Source: CBDCWQ01 sp965223435
Lineage (GTDB): Bacteria > Myxococcota > Kuafuiibacteriia > Kuafuiibacteriales > Kuafuiibacteriaceae
Direction of reading: 5' to 3'
NCBI GenBank assembly: GCA_965223435.1
Contig: CBDCWQ010000018.1
Location: forward strand, 186,001 to 250,000
Length of the DNA stretch: 64,000 nucleotides
Below the pieces are notes generated by a model, which did no database searches, was not told the origin of the DNA, and saw nothing but the letters and a program-made list of their open reading frames with translations. Of this stretch, positions 33,164 to 40,620 are shown piece after piece; the first letter of the stretch is position 1, and the number at the start of each line of letters is the position of its first letter. The position numbers and the translations under genes are program-made.

Positions 33164-36100
33164 TTACTGGCTCGCGATGTTTTGTTCTCTCGTATAGAGA
33201 TCCACAACCTCTGCGTTGGTGAGCGCGCGATCGTAGATTCGGACCGAATCAATGGAGCCGTCCCATGGCCGTTCACCGGGTCCGGGGTTGTCGCCGATGA
33301 ATGCTGATACGGTCGCGTTGGTATCGATTGGGCCGGTAGCCGATCTGGAGGCCGCAGATTTTCCGTTTACGAACAGTTTCATCTGTGTTCCATCATAACG
33401 CGCAACGACGTGGTACCACGCGTTGGGTTCGACGTATCCAACCGAATTGGATAGTAAGGTTTGTGTGGCCCCGTTGGTTTTGAGCCGGAACCGGAGACCG
33501 GTTTGGAGAAGGTTGGCCTTTACGGTGCTGATCATCCAATAATGGTCTTGGCTTGCGGTCCCTACGGCCTTTGAAATAAGGCGGCAGTCCCTATGGGTGC
33601 AGTTGGCGAGTGAGTCGGCACGGAACCACAAGGAAATGGTTAACGCGTTTGCGTTAACATCGAACGGACCGAGATCAACGTGGTCATCCACGCCATCGAA
33701 TTCAAGCGCCTGACTTCCGAATGGCCCGGTAGCGGCTTGCGCGCCGTGCACTGTTCCAGAGTGTCCGTTCCCGGCTATATCGGCGACTTGTCCATGGCTT
33801 AGGTCATCTTCAAACGTCCAGTGGGCGATGGGACCTGCTGTGCACTGTCCGACGCTGCATTCTTCACCACTGCCGCATTGGCCACAGCTCCCCCCACAGC
33901 CATCACTTCCGCACTCTAGCCCTGAGCAGGATGGCACGCAAACCCCGCACTGTCCATCGTCGCATACTTCGCCGGAAGCACAGCTTCCGCAGGAGCCCCC
34001 ACATCCGTCGCCGCCGCATTGGAGACCAGAGCAAGATGGTTCACATGAACCGGCGTTTCCTTGGCTGCTGATTTCGGCGATCTCCTCGGGAGAAAGCGCG
34101 ACTCGGTACAGTTGAACATCGTCGATTTCCCCTTGAAAGGCCCTTGAACCCGTGGGGGGATTGTCTCCGATCCATGTCTCTGTACCGGCCCGGCAGCTGA
34201 TGATGCCGGTCTTGGGTTGGCTAGCCACAACGCTTCCATCAAGATAGAGTTTCATTTCGCTGCCGTCGTACGTTGCGGCGACGTGATGCCATTGGTTCTC
34301 CTGCAAATCACCTGTAGAGGCTTTCAGGGTTGAGGTGTGACCTCTTGTTTTGAGGCGAAAACGCAGGCGTTTGACACCAGAAACGAGGACGGTGCTAATC
34401 ATCCAGTAGTGGTCTTGTTCGTTTACGCCGATCGCTTTGGATATAATGCGAAAGTCTTCTGCCTGATTTTCGAGATCGTTTGTTCGAAACCAGGCTGAAA
34501 GGGTGATGGCGCGTGTACCGAGTTCGATGTCGCCGAGCTCCACCCGATCGTTCTCCCCGTCCAGGTGCAAAGCCTGCCCAAAGTTGCCATTGACAACCTG
34601 ACCGCCCACCACGGTGCCGTCGTGGCCATGACCGCTACTGTCGCTCGCGGTGCCATCGTCAAAGGTGTAGTGCGCGACGAGCGAGGGAAGACATTCACCA
34701 AATTCGCATATGGTCCCTTCGCTACAAGAACCACAGCTTCCTCCGCAACCGTCGGCGCCGCACTCGAGCCCGGTGCATTGGGGTGTGCACACACACTCAT
34801 TCGATACCTCGGATGTTTCGGCAAACTCGCATACGCCATCGCCTGGTTGGTCGAACAGCGTCGTACGTTGGAATCCCGAAACTTCACTGGTGTGGCCCAG
34901 GCCAAGCTGGCCGAAATCATTGGAACCCCAGCAATAGAGGCTGCCATCAGTCTGAACGGAGCATGTGCTATGGCTGCCCGCCATTATTCTTGCCGTGGTT
35001 CCAGGAATCGACAGCGCTGCTCCCGCAAGGTCCCCGAGCTCTGCAGAATTGTCCGATCCGGCGCACCAAACCGAGCCGTCTCTTGCGAGGGCGCACGCAT
35101 GATTGTCTCCGCAGGCAATGGATTTGACCACCGAAGGGGCGAAATCTGCGGGTTCGGGCTCAACCATGCCCCATGAAGTACCCCAACACCATAGATCCTC
35201 GCTTTCCAGCAGAGCGCACCCGAAGGCGTTTCCGAGGCAGAAGTCGAGGACTGGCTCTGGAAGCGTTGGTGATTGGATGTCAGCTTCGTATGAAGTCAGG
35301 GTGCCGCGTCCCAGTTGACCATTGACATTTCTTCCCCAGCACCAGAGGGTTCCGTCATTTTCAAGGGCGCAGCTGTTGCTGCTTCGGGCCATGACTTTGG
35401 TGATATTGGTGAGTCCAACTACATCGACGGGGGTTGAGGAGTTCTCCGTCGTTCCCGTGCCCAGCTCAGCGGAAGCGTTTTTGCCCCAACACTGAACGCG
35501 GCCGTTTGTGAGGACCGCGCAGGTATGATAATTGCCGGCACTTACTTGAGCAACATCACTCAATACAGTCACCGGCGATAGTTGATTTCCTCCGATGATC
35601 CCATTTCCGATCTGTCCTTGGCTATTGAGGCCGAAGCAGTAGAGGTCACCATTGAACTTTCGTGCGCACGTGTGTCGGTATCCAGCTGAGATTTGGTCAA
35701 CGTTATCGAGTCCCGCGATCCATTGTGCGACAGTGCTGTCTATTGTTGTCCCGTCCCCAAGTTGGCCGTGGTTGTTGAGCCCCCAGCAGCTCACTGTTCC
35801 CCCAATACTTTTGCCGCAAGTGTGGTCTCTGCCAGAAGCTAGATTGCGAGCGAGGGGTAGAAATGTGTTGAGGACCTCGTTGTCCTGGTTTGGGCCGCAG
35901 CCGGAGTAGGCACCTTCGGCATCCTTGGTGGTACAGACGTCATCGCAACTTCCCGCGTCGATGAATCCACACGCTTCGCCCCCGGAGCATAGGCGGCCAG
36001 AAATGCTCGCGCCTTCTGCGGTGCACGCGTAGATTTCTGGTGGATTGCTAAAAAGGTTGCCCCAAAACGCACCCTCGTGCTGGCTGTAGATGTATCTCTC

Positions 36101-37168
36101 GGTCGCGGTGGTAGGGATGCCGATGCCTCGAATCGAAAGCTGGACTTTCTTTTGATGTGGATTGGTGCGCGACGCGAGGCACGCGGAGACTCGACGCTGA
36201 CCTATCGGATCTAGATCGAAATTTGGATTGTTCTTCCAGGTGGGTGCGAGGCCAATTCCGCCGTAGTACTGTTTGGTCTCTGTTCCGTTGGGGTAAAGCT
36301 GATAGGTTACTTCCACGCAGCCCGGGTCCGTGCTGCAGTCACCTCCGGAAGATGCCGGTAGCGCGCAAGAAACTGCGTAGTGGTTCAGATTGTCGGCGTA
36401 TGCACGAAAGTCGTTGTTAAGGTCCGCGAGCGTCGAGTCAATACAAGCGTCGACGCTGGCAACAACCGCGGGATCGCTTTGGTCCGTGCCGAGGCCGTCT
36501 CGGCCGGAAACATAGAGTTCATGGCCATCGCAATCAACAATGATACGGCAGTCCGGATCGGACGCGCAGTCAAGTTGGCTCATGCACTCTGTATCGTTCT
36601 CCGCGCAGGGGGAGGGAAGAGCGCATCGAATGGTGGCCACATAGACCATCAGTTCCGTGAAAGCTGCACTCCTATCGACGCCCGACTCGCAAGCTGCATT
36701 GGATAGGCTGGTGTCGACCAGACTTGAGATATCCAGCGCGGATACGGCCAAGGTGTCGAGCAGCATGCCGTTTCCCCAGGTTCCGTTTCCCCAAGAGCCG
36801 TTCCCCCAAGAACCGTTTCCCCAGGAGCCGTTTCCCCAGGTCCCATTTCCCCAGGTTCCGTTTCCCCAAGTTCCATTTCCCCAAGAGCCGTTTCCCCAGG
36901 TCCCATTTCCCCAGGTTCCATTTCCCCAAGAGCCGTTTCCCCAGGTCCCGTTTCCCCAGGTTCCGTTTCCCCAGGTTCCGTTTCCCCAGGTTCCGTTTCC
37001 CCAAGAACCGTTCCCCCAAGAACCGTTCCCCCAAGAACCATTTCCCCAAGAACCATTTTCCGTAGAAACCGCGGAAACGTCCTCTTGAGCTGCATCCGGT
37101 TCTGTGCTCTTGCACCCCACAAAAGTTAGAAGCCCCAAGGCACACACCGAAATCCGCAACTTGACCAT
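33164..37168 (-). CDS. Lipoprotein with 19 WGNGS/T repeats, RCC1 propeller, Cys-rich modules and two LamG domains
   Basis: 1334 residues with a lipobox signal (LLTFVGC, C19). Residues 41-135 are 19 tandem WGNGS/T/M pentapeptides. An unassigned Cys-containing region follows. Residues ~437-765 hold at least six RCC1-type blades ('SCWGLNNHGQLGDGTT', 'YCFGLNSQGQIGNG', 'QCWGKNASAELGTGT', 'WCWGRNVNGQLGRGT', 'YCWGSNDFGQLGLGH'). Cys-rich 'CxGLxCGxDGCGGSCGxC' modules flank two concanavalin/LamG domains (~826-1026 and ~1111-1326), each with 'HYTFDDG' or 'HWTFEDD' starts and 'YHVVARYDGTQMKLFVNG'-type strands. It is probably a surface-exposed adhesive or carbohydrate-binding lipoprotein. Function and partner are unknown. 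Confidence 0.9.
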   Translation of the reverse strand: MVKLRISVCALGLLTFVGCKSTEPDAAQEDVSAVSTENGSWGNGSWGNGSWGNGSWGNGTWGNGTWGNGTWGNGTWGNGSWGNGTWGNGTWGNGSWGNGTWGNGTWGNGTWGNGSWGNGSWGNGSWGNGTWGNGMLLDTLAVSALDISSLVDTSLSNAACESGVDRSAAFTELMVYVATIRCALPSPCAENDTECMSQLDCASDPDCRIIVDCDGHELYVSGRDGLGTDQSDPAVVASVDACIDSTLADLNNDFRAYADNLNHYAVSCALPASSGGDCSTDPGCVEVTYQLYPNGTETKQYYGGIGLAPTWKNNPNFDLDPIGQRRVSACLASRTNPHQKKVQLSIRGIGIPTTATERYIYSQHEGAFWGNLFSNPPEIYACTAEGASISGRLCSGGEACGFIDAGSCDDVCTTKDAEGAYSGCGPNQDNEVLNTFLPLARNLASGRDHTCGKSIGGTVSCWGLNNHGQLGDGTTIDSTVAQWIAGLDNVDQISAGYRHTCARKFNGDLYCFGLNSQGQIGNGIIGGNQLSPVTVLSDVAQVSAGNYHTCAVLTNGRVQCWGKNASAELGTGTTENSSTPVDVVGLTNITKVMARSSNSCALENDGTLWCWGRNVNGQLGRGTLTSYEADIQSPTLPEPVLDFCLGNAFGCALLESEDLWCWGTSWGMVEPEPADFAPSVVKSIACGDNHACALARDGSVWCAGSDNSAELGDLAGAALSIPGTTARIMAGSHSTCSVQTDGSLYCWGSNDFGQLGLGHTSEVSGFQRTTLFDQPGDGVCEFAETSEVSNECVCTPQCTGLECGADGCGGSCGSCSEGTICEFGECLPSLVAHYTFDDGTASDSSGHGHDGTVVGGQVVNGNFGQALHLDGENDRVELGDIELGTRAITLSAWFRTNDLENQAEDFRIISKAIGVNEQDHYWMISTVLVSGVKRLRFRLKTRGHTSTLKASTGDLQENQWHHVAATYDGSEMKLYLDGSVVASQPKTGIISCRAGTETWIGDNPPTGSRAFQGEIDDVQLYRVALSPEEIAEISSQGNAGSCEPSCSGLQCGGDGCGGSCGSCASGEVCDDGQCGVCVPSCSGLECGSDGCGGSCGQCGSGEECSVGQCTAGPIAHWTFEDDLSHGQVADIAGNGHSGTVHGAQAATGPFGSQALEFDGVDDHVDLGPFDVNANALTISLWFRADSLANCTHRDCRLISKAVGTASQDHYWMISTVKANLLQTGLRFRLKTNGATQTLLSNSVGYVEPNAWYHVVARYDGTQMKLFVNGKSAASRSATGPIDTNATVSAFIGDNPGPGERPWDGSIDSVRIYDRALTNAEVVDLYTREQNIASQ
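36764..37048 (-). repeat. 15-bp tandem repeat encoding WGNGS/T, 19 units
   Basis: On the plus strand the unit is TTCCCCA-R-G/A-x-C-C-R-T-type 15-mers, read on the minus strand as TGG GGA AAC GG(T/C) (A/T)C(C/T/G). Units differ mainly at synonymous positions and at the Ser/Thr codon. The low divergence and exact 15-bp period indicate expansion by slippage or recombination, so copy number is likely to vary between strains. Confidence 0.9.
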
Positions 37169-37348
37169 ACTTCTTATGCGTGCACAGAACGCACCGTTTT
37201 TAGGTGGATTGGATCCACTAGAGAAATGGATTTTTGCGAATGTAGGGTGCCGAAAATCCAGTCACAAAAAGCGAGTATGCTGCCGAATGTTCGGCGAGTA
37301 AGAAGCCGTTGGTTGGGTGCGGGTTTGCTCTGTTCGAGGTGGCTTTCG

Positions 37349-37398
37349 TGAAATAAAACCCGGTAATAATTGATATATGAAATAAAACCAGGGTAATA
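37349..37398. promoter_or_regulatory. Two ~20-bp direct repeats upstream of the DUF2239 gene
   Basis: TGAAATAAAACCCGGTAATA (37349-37368) and TGAAATAAAACCAGGGTAATA (37378-37398, written here with one extra base) are spaced 29 bases apart and end 10 bases before the ATG at 37409. They are AT-rich, unlike the surroundings, and sit where the promoter and leader must be. They are candidate repressor or activator sites; no -35/-10 pair is obvious. Confidence 0.5.
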
Positions 37399-37408
37399 TT
37401 ATCCTTCT

Positions 37409-38002
37409 ATGGCGGACAAGGAAAATAATAAGTCGAAACAGTATGTTGCGTTCGCTGGCTCCCGCTTTGTGGCGCGTGGGTCGGCCGAGCACGTGGTCCT
37501 AGAGGCCAAGTCCATTGCCGAAAGCGCTTTTGAGGGGCGAATTGCGATCTTTGACGATGCGACGGGGCGGCCGGTCGACTTCGATTTGCGAGGCTCGAGG
37601 GCTGAGGTGGTTCAGAGATTGGCCACCCATCCGGCGTTGGTCGTTTCCGCGCCCTCAGAATCGAAGCGCCGAGGACCAGGTAGGCCGAAACTCGGCGTTG
37701 TATCGCGGGAAATCTCGTTACTTCCTCGGCACTGGGAATGGCTAGGGCGACAGAAGGGGGGGGCATCGGCTGCCTTACGCAAGTTGGTGGAGAATGCCCG
37801 CCGATCGAATCCTGACGATCAAAGGCGGCGAGCCGTTGAGGCGGCGCATGCTTTCATTTGGGACATCGCCGGCGATCGGCCGCATTTCGAAGAGGCCTCC
37901 CGGGCGCTGTTCGCCCGAGACTTCGAGCGCTTTTATGGCCTTATCTCCTGCTGGCCGCCAGACATTCAAGAGCAGTTGAAACGGTGGACCCGGCTGGCGT
38001 AG
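37409..38002 (+). CDS. DUF2239 family protein
   Basis: 197 residues with no signal peptide. The family pattern is well conserved along the length: 'QYVAFAGSRFVARGS', 'IAIFDDATGRPVDFDLRGSRAEVVQRL', 'RRGPGRPKLGVVSREISLLPRHWEWLGRQKGGASAALRKLVENARR', and a C-terminal 'AAHAFIWDIAGDRPHFEEASRALFARDFERF..LISCWPPDI'. DUF2239 is a proteobacterial family of unknown function. The 'GPGRPKLG...REISLLPRHWEWL' segment looks like a basic, possibly DNA-binding centre, which is inference only. It is transcribed toward the FGE-type gene, with only 31 bp between the convergent stops. Confidence 0.9.
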   Translation: MADKENNKSKQYVAFAGSRFVARGSAEHVVLEAKSIAESAFEGRIAIFDDATGRPVDFDLRGSRAEVVQRLATHPALVVSAPSESKRRGPGRPKLGVVSREISLLPRHWEWLGRQKGGASAALRKLVENARRSNPDDQRRRAVEAAHAFIWDIAGDRPHFEEASRALFARDFERFYGLISCWPPDIQEQLKRWTRLA

Positions 38003-38033
38003 GCGTGAAATCGCAAAAGGCGTGACTCGATCG

Positions 38034-38804
38034 TTAGCGGTGTTTCGGTTCGTCTGAATGGGTGCCAGCGTCGTCTCGCACGCAACGGAAGCCGATGGAA
38101 GGGTTCACGCGGGAGCGAACATACACCTGACTCGATAGCGAGAGAAAATCATGTTCGGCCCCGAGCGGCGAGCCGCCCTTAACCAACGATCCCTTCGTGG
38201 CGGAGGACACAGCCGTCCATTCAGCGACTCCGCCCGCCATGTCGCACAAGCCTTCCGGGCTGTTGCCTTCGGGGTGCGAACAAACGGCAGTCGAGTGGGC
38301 GGGTTTCAATGTGCAGTGAACCCGTTTTTTGCCTTCGATAAGAATTCCCTGGGCAACGCGGCCACACGTGGGGGCGCCGTTGCCCCACGGGTATCGTCTG
38401 ACCGCCTTGCCTTGGCCTGCGCGTTCCCATTCGGCGGGTGAGGGGAGACGTTTTTTTTGGCGAACGCAGTAGTACAGGGCCTCGTTTTGGCTGACGCAGC
38501 TGACAGGGTCATTCTCATGCCCCGGCATTTCATATGTGAAGCCGGGACCACAGGCTTTGGGGGCTCTGCAGTCACCGTGAAGCACACATGCTCGGTACGC
38601 ACGGTTGGTGACCTCGCTACGGTCGATCCAGTAGGCCTTAAGGCATTTTATTTGTGCTCGTGAGGCAGAATCGCAGCCCTTTGGCGAACCTTCGCAGGTG
38701 AATTTGTGGCAGCCTTCGGGGATGCGGACCATGCCATCGGTCGCTGAGGTTTGGGGCTCGCCGGAGGCCAGTACCGCCCATACTAAGAATGGGGGACGGA
38801 TCAC
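38034..38804 (-). CDS. Formylglycine-generating-enzyme-type (FGE-sulfatase/SUMF1) domain protein
   Basis: 256 residues from a GTG at 38804 that overlaps the upstream stop as GTGA, so translation is probably coupled. A short hydrophobic N-terminus (MIRPPFLVWAVLASG) suggests export. The FGE-sulfatase fold is clear: 'YWIDRSEVTNRAYRAC', 'PVSCVSQNEALYYCVRQKKRLPSPAEWERAGQGKAVRRYPWGNGAPTCGRV', 'GLCDMAGGVAEWTA', 'VKGGS' and the final 'INPSIGFRCVR'-type end (here VNPSIGFRCVRD). It has many cysteines, suiting an extracytoplasmic protein. The family includes true formylglycine generators and many non-enzymatic ligand-binding versions; the catalytic state here is unknown. It is encoded with a caspase-like protein. 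Confidence 0.85.
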   Translation of the reverse strand: MIRPPFLVWAVLASGEPQTSATDGMVRIPEGCHKFTCEGSPKGCDSASRAQIKCLKAYWIDRSEVTNRAYRACVLHGDCRAPKACGPGFTYEMPGHENDPVSCVSQNEALYYCVRQKKRLPSPAEWERAGQGKAVRRYPWGNGAPTCGRVAQGILIEGKKRVHCTLKPAHSTAVCSHPEGNSPEGLCDMAGGVAEWTAVSSATKGSLVKGGSPLGAEHDFLSLSSQVYVRSRVNPSIGFRCVRDDAGTHSDEPKHR

Positions 38805-40066
38805 AAATCGAGCTCCGGATGGCGTAGTTTCAGTACGGCCTTGCGTCGCGCCACGACTTCTTTTTTGCGTTCCGGACTGATGTCAGGGTGTCGCTCCAAG
38901 TCAGCGAGTCGAACATAGTATTCGTTGAGGGCTGAATCTCGCGTTGCCAGTTTCGGATCTTTGCCACCTGTGGTGTATGCGGTGTACGCGTGTTCCATAT
39001 CTTTGGCGGCTTCTTCTGTTTCTGTAAGCGTCTTGCTGGGGAGGCCTTGGGTTCCGTCTGCAACATTCCAAGTGGCGGTCCCTTTATAGGGCGGGTCAAC
39101 TTGGCTCGGATCATCCCCATCGGTGATGGATTCCCATCGGGCCAGGTGTTTGGGGGCGCGGGTTTCGGCCTTTGGTGAAAAGCCATTGTACGCCATGGCG
39201 CTTTTGAGGTTCGGAAACGCCTTTCGTAGGGCCTCGAAATTGGCCTCCCCCGCACAGAAACATGCCGATACGGCTGCGTGCTCGATTTTTCCTGCGCCCT
39301 TGGGAAACACTTTTCCGAGCTTTTCGACATCCTTTAAGGAAAAGGAGCCGGCTCCATCACCGCTGATGTTTCCGCTTGGGGAGCCGTGACCTGACAGTAC
39401 GATCCGGTTCATCGGTAGATCGCCCTTGCCGGTTCGATGAAGTGCCAGGCCAAGCTTTGCCATCTCATCGCGCGCGGCTCGATTTTGGGTCTTCAGGAAC
39501 GCGACGAACTTCTTGGCCTGGGCTTTTGGCATCTTGTCTTTGCCTTTGGTCAAAGACTTCTCGAAGGAGTCTAGTCCCACTTTTTTGGTCAGGTCGTGAG
39601 ACTTTCCGCCATGGGATACCACTCCATCCGACTTCCATCCCTGAATTTCGTGGACCCCGCCGTTCCGTTTGGGGTTTGCAGCCTTGAGGGCGGCGGCCTC
39701 TCGGGTCGAAGCTGGCCGCATGCCAAGATGGATGACGCCCTGGTTTCGCGCCTTTTGGACGTTTTTTTGAGCTTCGGCCTTCAGGCCCTCGTAGAGTTTC
39801 CCACTTGTTGTGAGAACGCCTCCGGCATCTTTCGATTTGAAGGAGTATGCCGACCCGTTTTTGTCAAAGCCATCGACAAGCTTGAACAGCTTGTTCACTT
39901 CTGCGGCGGTGCTGATGCGCCCGTCTCGTCCCCCAATCTTTTTCACATCGGCTTCCGAAACGCCCGCCTTGGCCAGGCTCGCCCGAAGTTTGGGGCTCAT
40001 GTCGTTGACGTTGATGCCGCCTTTCCTCATCGCGCGTTGAAACTGGGTTCGGTTGACGGTGCTCAT
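38801..40066 (-). CDS. Clan-CD (caspase/CHAT/gingipain-like) protein with EF-hand-like N-terminal region
   Basis: 421 residues from the ATG at 40066, with GGAGAG six bases upstream; a longer frame to 40153 lacks this. No signal peptide is seen. Residues 1-90 ('NRTQFQRAMRKGGINVNDMSPKLRASLAKAGVSEADVKKIGGRDGRISTAAEVNKLFKLVDGFDKNGS') resemble a pair of EF-hand-like helices with DGRIS and DKNGS loops. The central part has a hydrophobic strand followed by SGHG (H227), then VSACFCAG with C269 and C271. This is the His-Gly and Ala-Cys arrangement of the caspase-like hydrolase dyad. Family assignment is by motif order only. The gene overlaps the FGE-domain gene, a pairing reminiscent of bacterial caspase-like/FGE fusions. 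Confidence 0.75.
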   Translation of the reverse strand: MSTVNRTQFQRAMRKGGINVNDMSPKLRASLAKAGVSEADVKKIGGRDGRISTAAEVNKLFKLVDGFDKNGSAYSFKSKDAGGVLTTSGKLYEGLKAEAQKNVQKARNQGVIHLGMRPASTREAAALKAANPKRNGGVHEIQGWKSDGVVSHGGKSHDLTKKVGLDSFEKSLTKGKDKMPKAQAKKFVAFLKTQNRAARDEMAKLGLALHRTGKGDLPMNRIVLSGHGSPSGNISGDGAGSFSLKDVEKLGKVFPKGAGKIEHAAVSACFCAGEANFEALRKAFPNLKSAMAYNGFSPKAETRAPKHLARWESITDGDDPSQVDPPYKGTATWNVADGTQGLPSKTLTETEEAAKDMEHAYTAYTTGGKDPKLATRDSALNEYYVRLADLERHPDISPERKKEVVARRKAVLKLRHPELDL

Positions 40067-40226
40067 GGCTCTCTCCTTTAGTTGCGCGCAACGAGGCCTG
40101 TCGCGCGACACCCTGTAGGTTCTTCTTGCACACATCATGCCACCCAATACCACATCGATGATGCTGTCTAAGTAATGGAAATAACTAGATTCAATATCGT
40201 TTGGGTGCCCTGCTCATCCCGTTTGT

Positions 40227-40250
40227 CTGGTGACAGTGTGACGTCACCAG
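40227..40250. promoter_or_regulatory. 8-bp inverted repeat upstream of the iron operon
   Basis: CTGGTGAC (40227-40234) and GTCACCAG (40243-40250) are perfectly complementary with an 8-base spacer. They lie seven bases before the Fur-like box, between divergently transcribed genes. It could be a second operator or a hairpin; no T-run follows, so it is not a standard terminator. Confidence 0.4.
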
Positions 40251-40256
40251 GACTTG

Positions 40257-40285
40257 TTGAGAATGACTTGCAAAATCATTATCAA
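40257..40285. promoter_or_regulatory. Fur-box-like palindrome
   Basis: TTGAGAATGA and TCATTATCAA arms (9 of 10 complementary) around a 9-base centre. The right half, AAAATCATTATC, matches the GATAATCATTATC half of the classical Fur site closely. It lies 20 bases before the first gene of a locus carrying imelysin, a TonB receptor and ExbB/ExbD/TonB, all typical Fur targets. Confidence 0.65.
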
Positions 40286-40305
40286 CAAAATAGAGTGGGC
40301 TTCAC

Positions 40306-40491
40306 TTGACCGGCAAAAACGAAAAAACGGCGCCGCCGGAAGCACGGAATAGCCCTTGTCTAGAGCTGCCTGCGGATGAGCCAACAGAGCTCCGCTGTAG
40401 CTGCGGAAGCCTATTGGCGATGCGGACCGAAAGGGGCGTCGAAATCAAGTGTCGGCGCTGCAAACGCACGTTGTGTGTGGAGGTCGCTTGA
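40306..40491 (+). CDS. Com-like small zinc-ribbon protein
   Basis: 61 residues from a TTG start. The C-terminal 33 residues, 'LRCSCGSLLAMRTERGVEIKCRRCKRTLCVEV', have two Cys pairs (CSC and CRRC) and the ExKCxRCK pattern of the phage Mu Com-type zinc ribbon. Com is a translational activator of a phage DNA-modification gene; similar small proteins occur outside phages. No Mu-like genes are nearby, so only the fold is suggested. The start lacks a strong ribosome binding site and no ATG is available upstream. It directly follows the Fur-like box and precedes the DUF4856 gene by 129 bp, so it may be the first gene of the operon. Confidence 0.5.
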   Translation: MTGKNEKTAPPEARNSPCLELPADEPTELRCSCGSLLAMRTERGVEIKCRRCKRTLCVEVA

Positions 40492-40620
40492 GCGGTCCCT
40501 CCGTCTTTCGGCCGGTCCACACCAGGGGTCTTCAACATCGAACCAAACCAAGAGGCCCGAGGCCCCAGCCCAGAGCCCTGACTTTTGTACGCGCACTGTG
40601 CGCTCAGGGAGATGTCACGC

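Noticed and set aside
36657..37145. Open frames on the other strand and in other frames across the WGNG repeat (FPQVPFPQ and LGKRNLGK repeats)
   Set aside because: A 15-bp repeat without stops keeps all frames open; only the minus-strand WGNG frame continues into a lipoprotein signal and recognisable domains.
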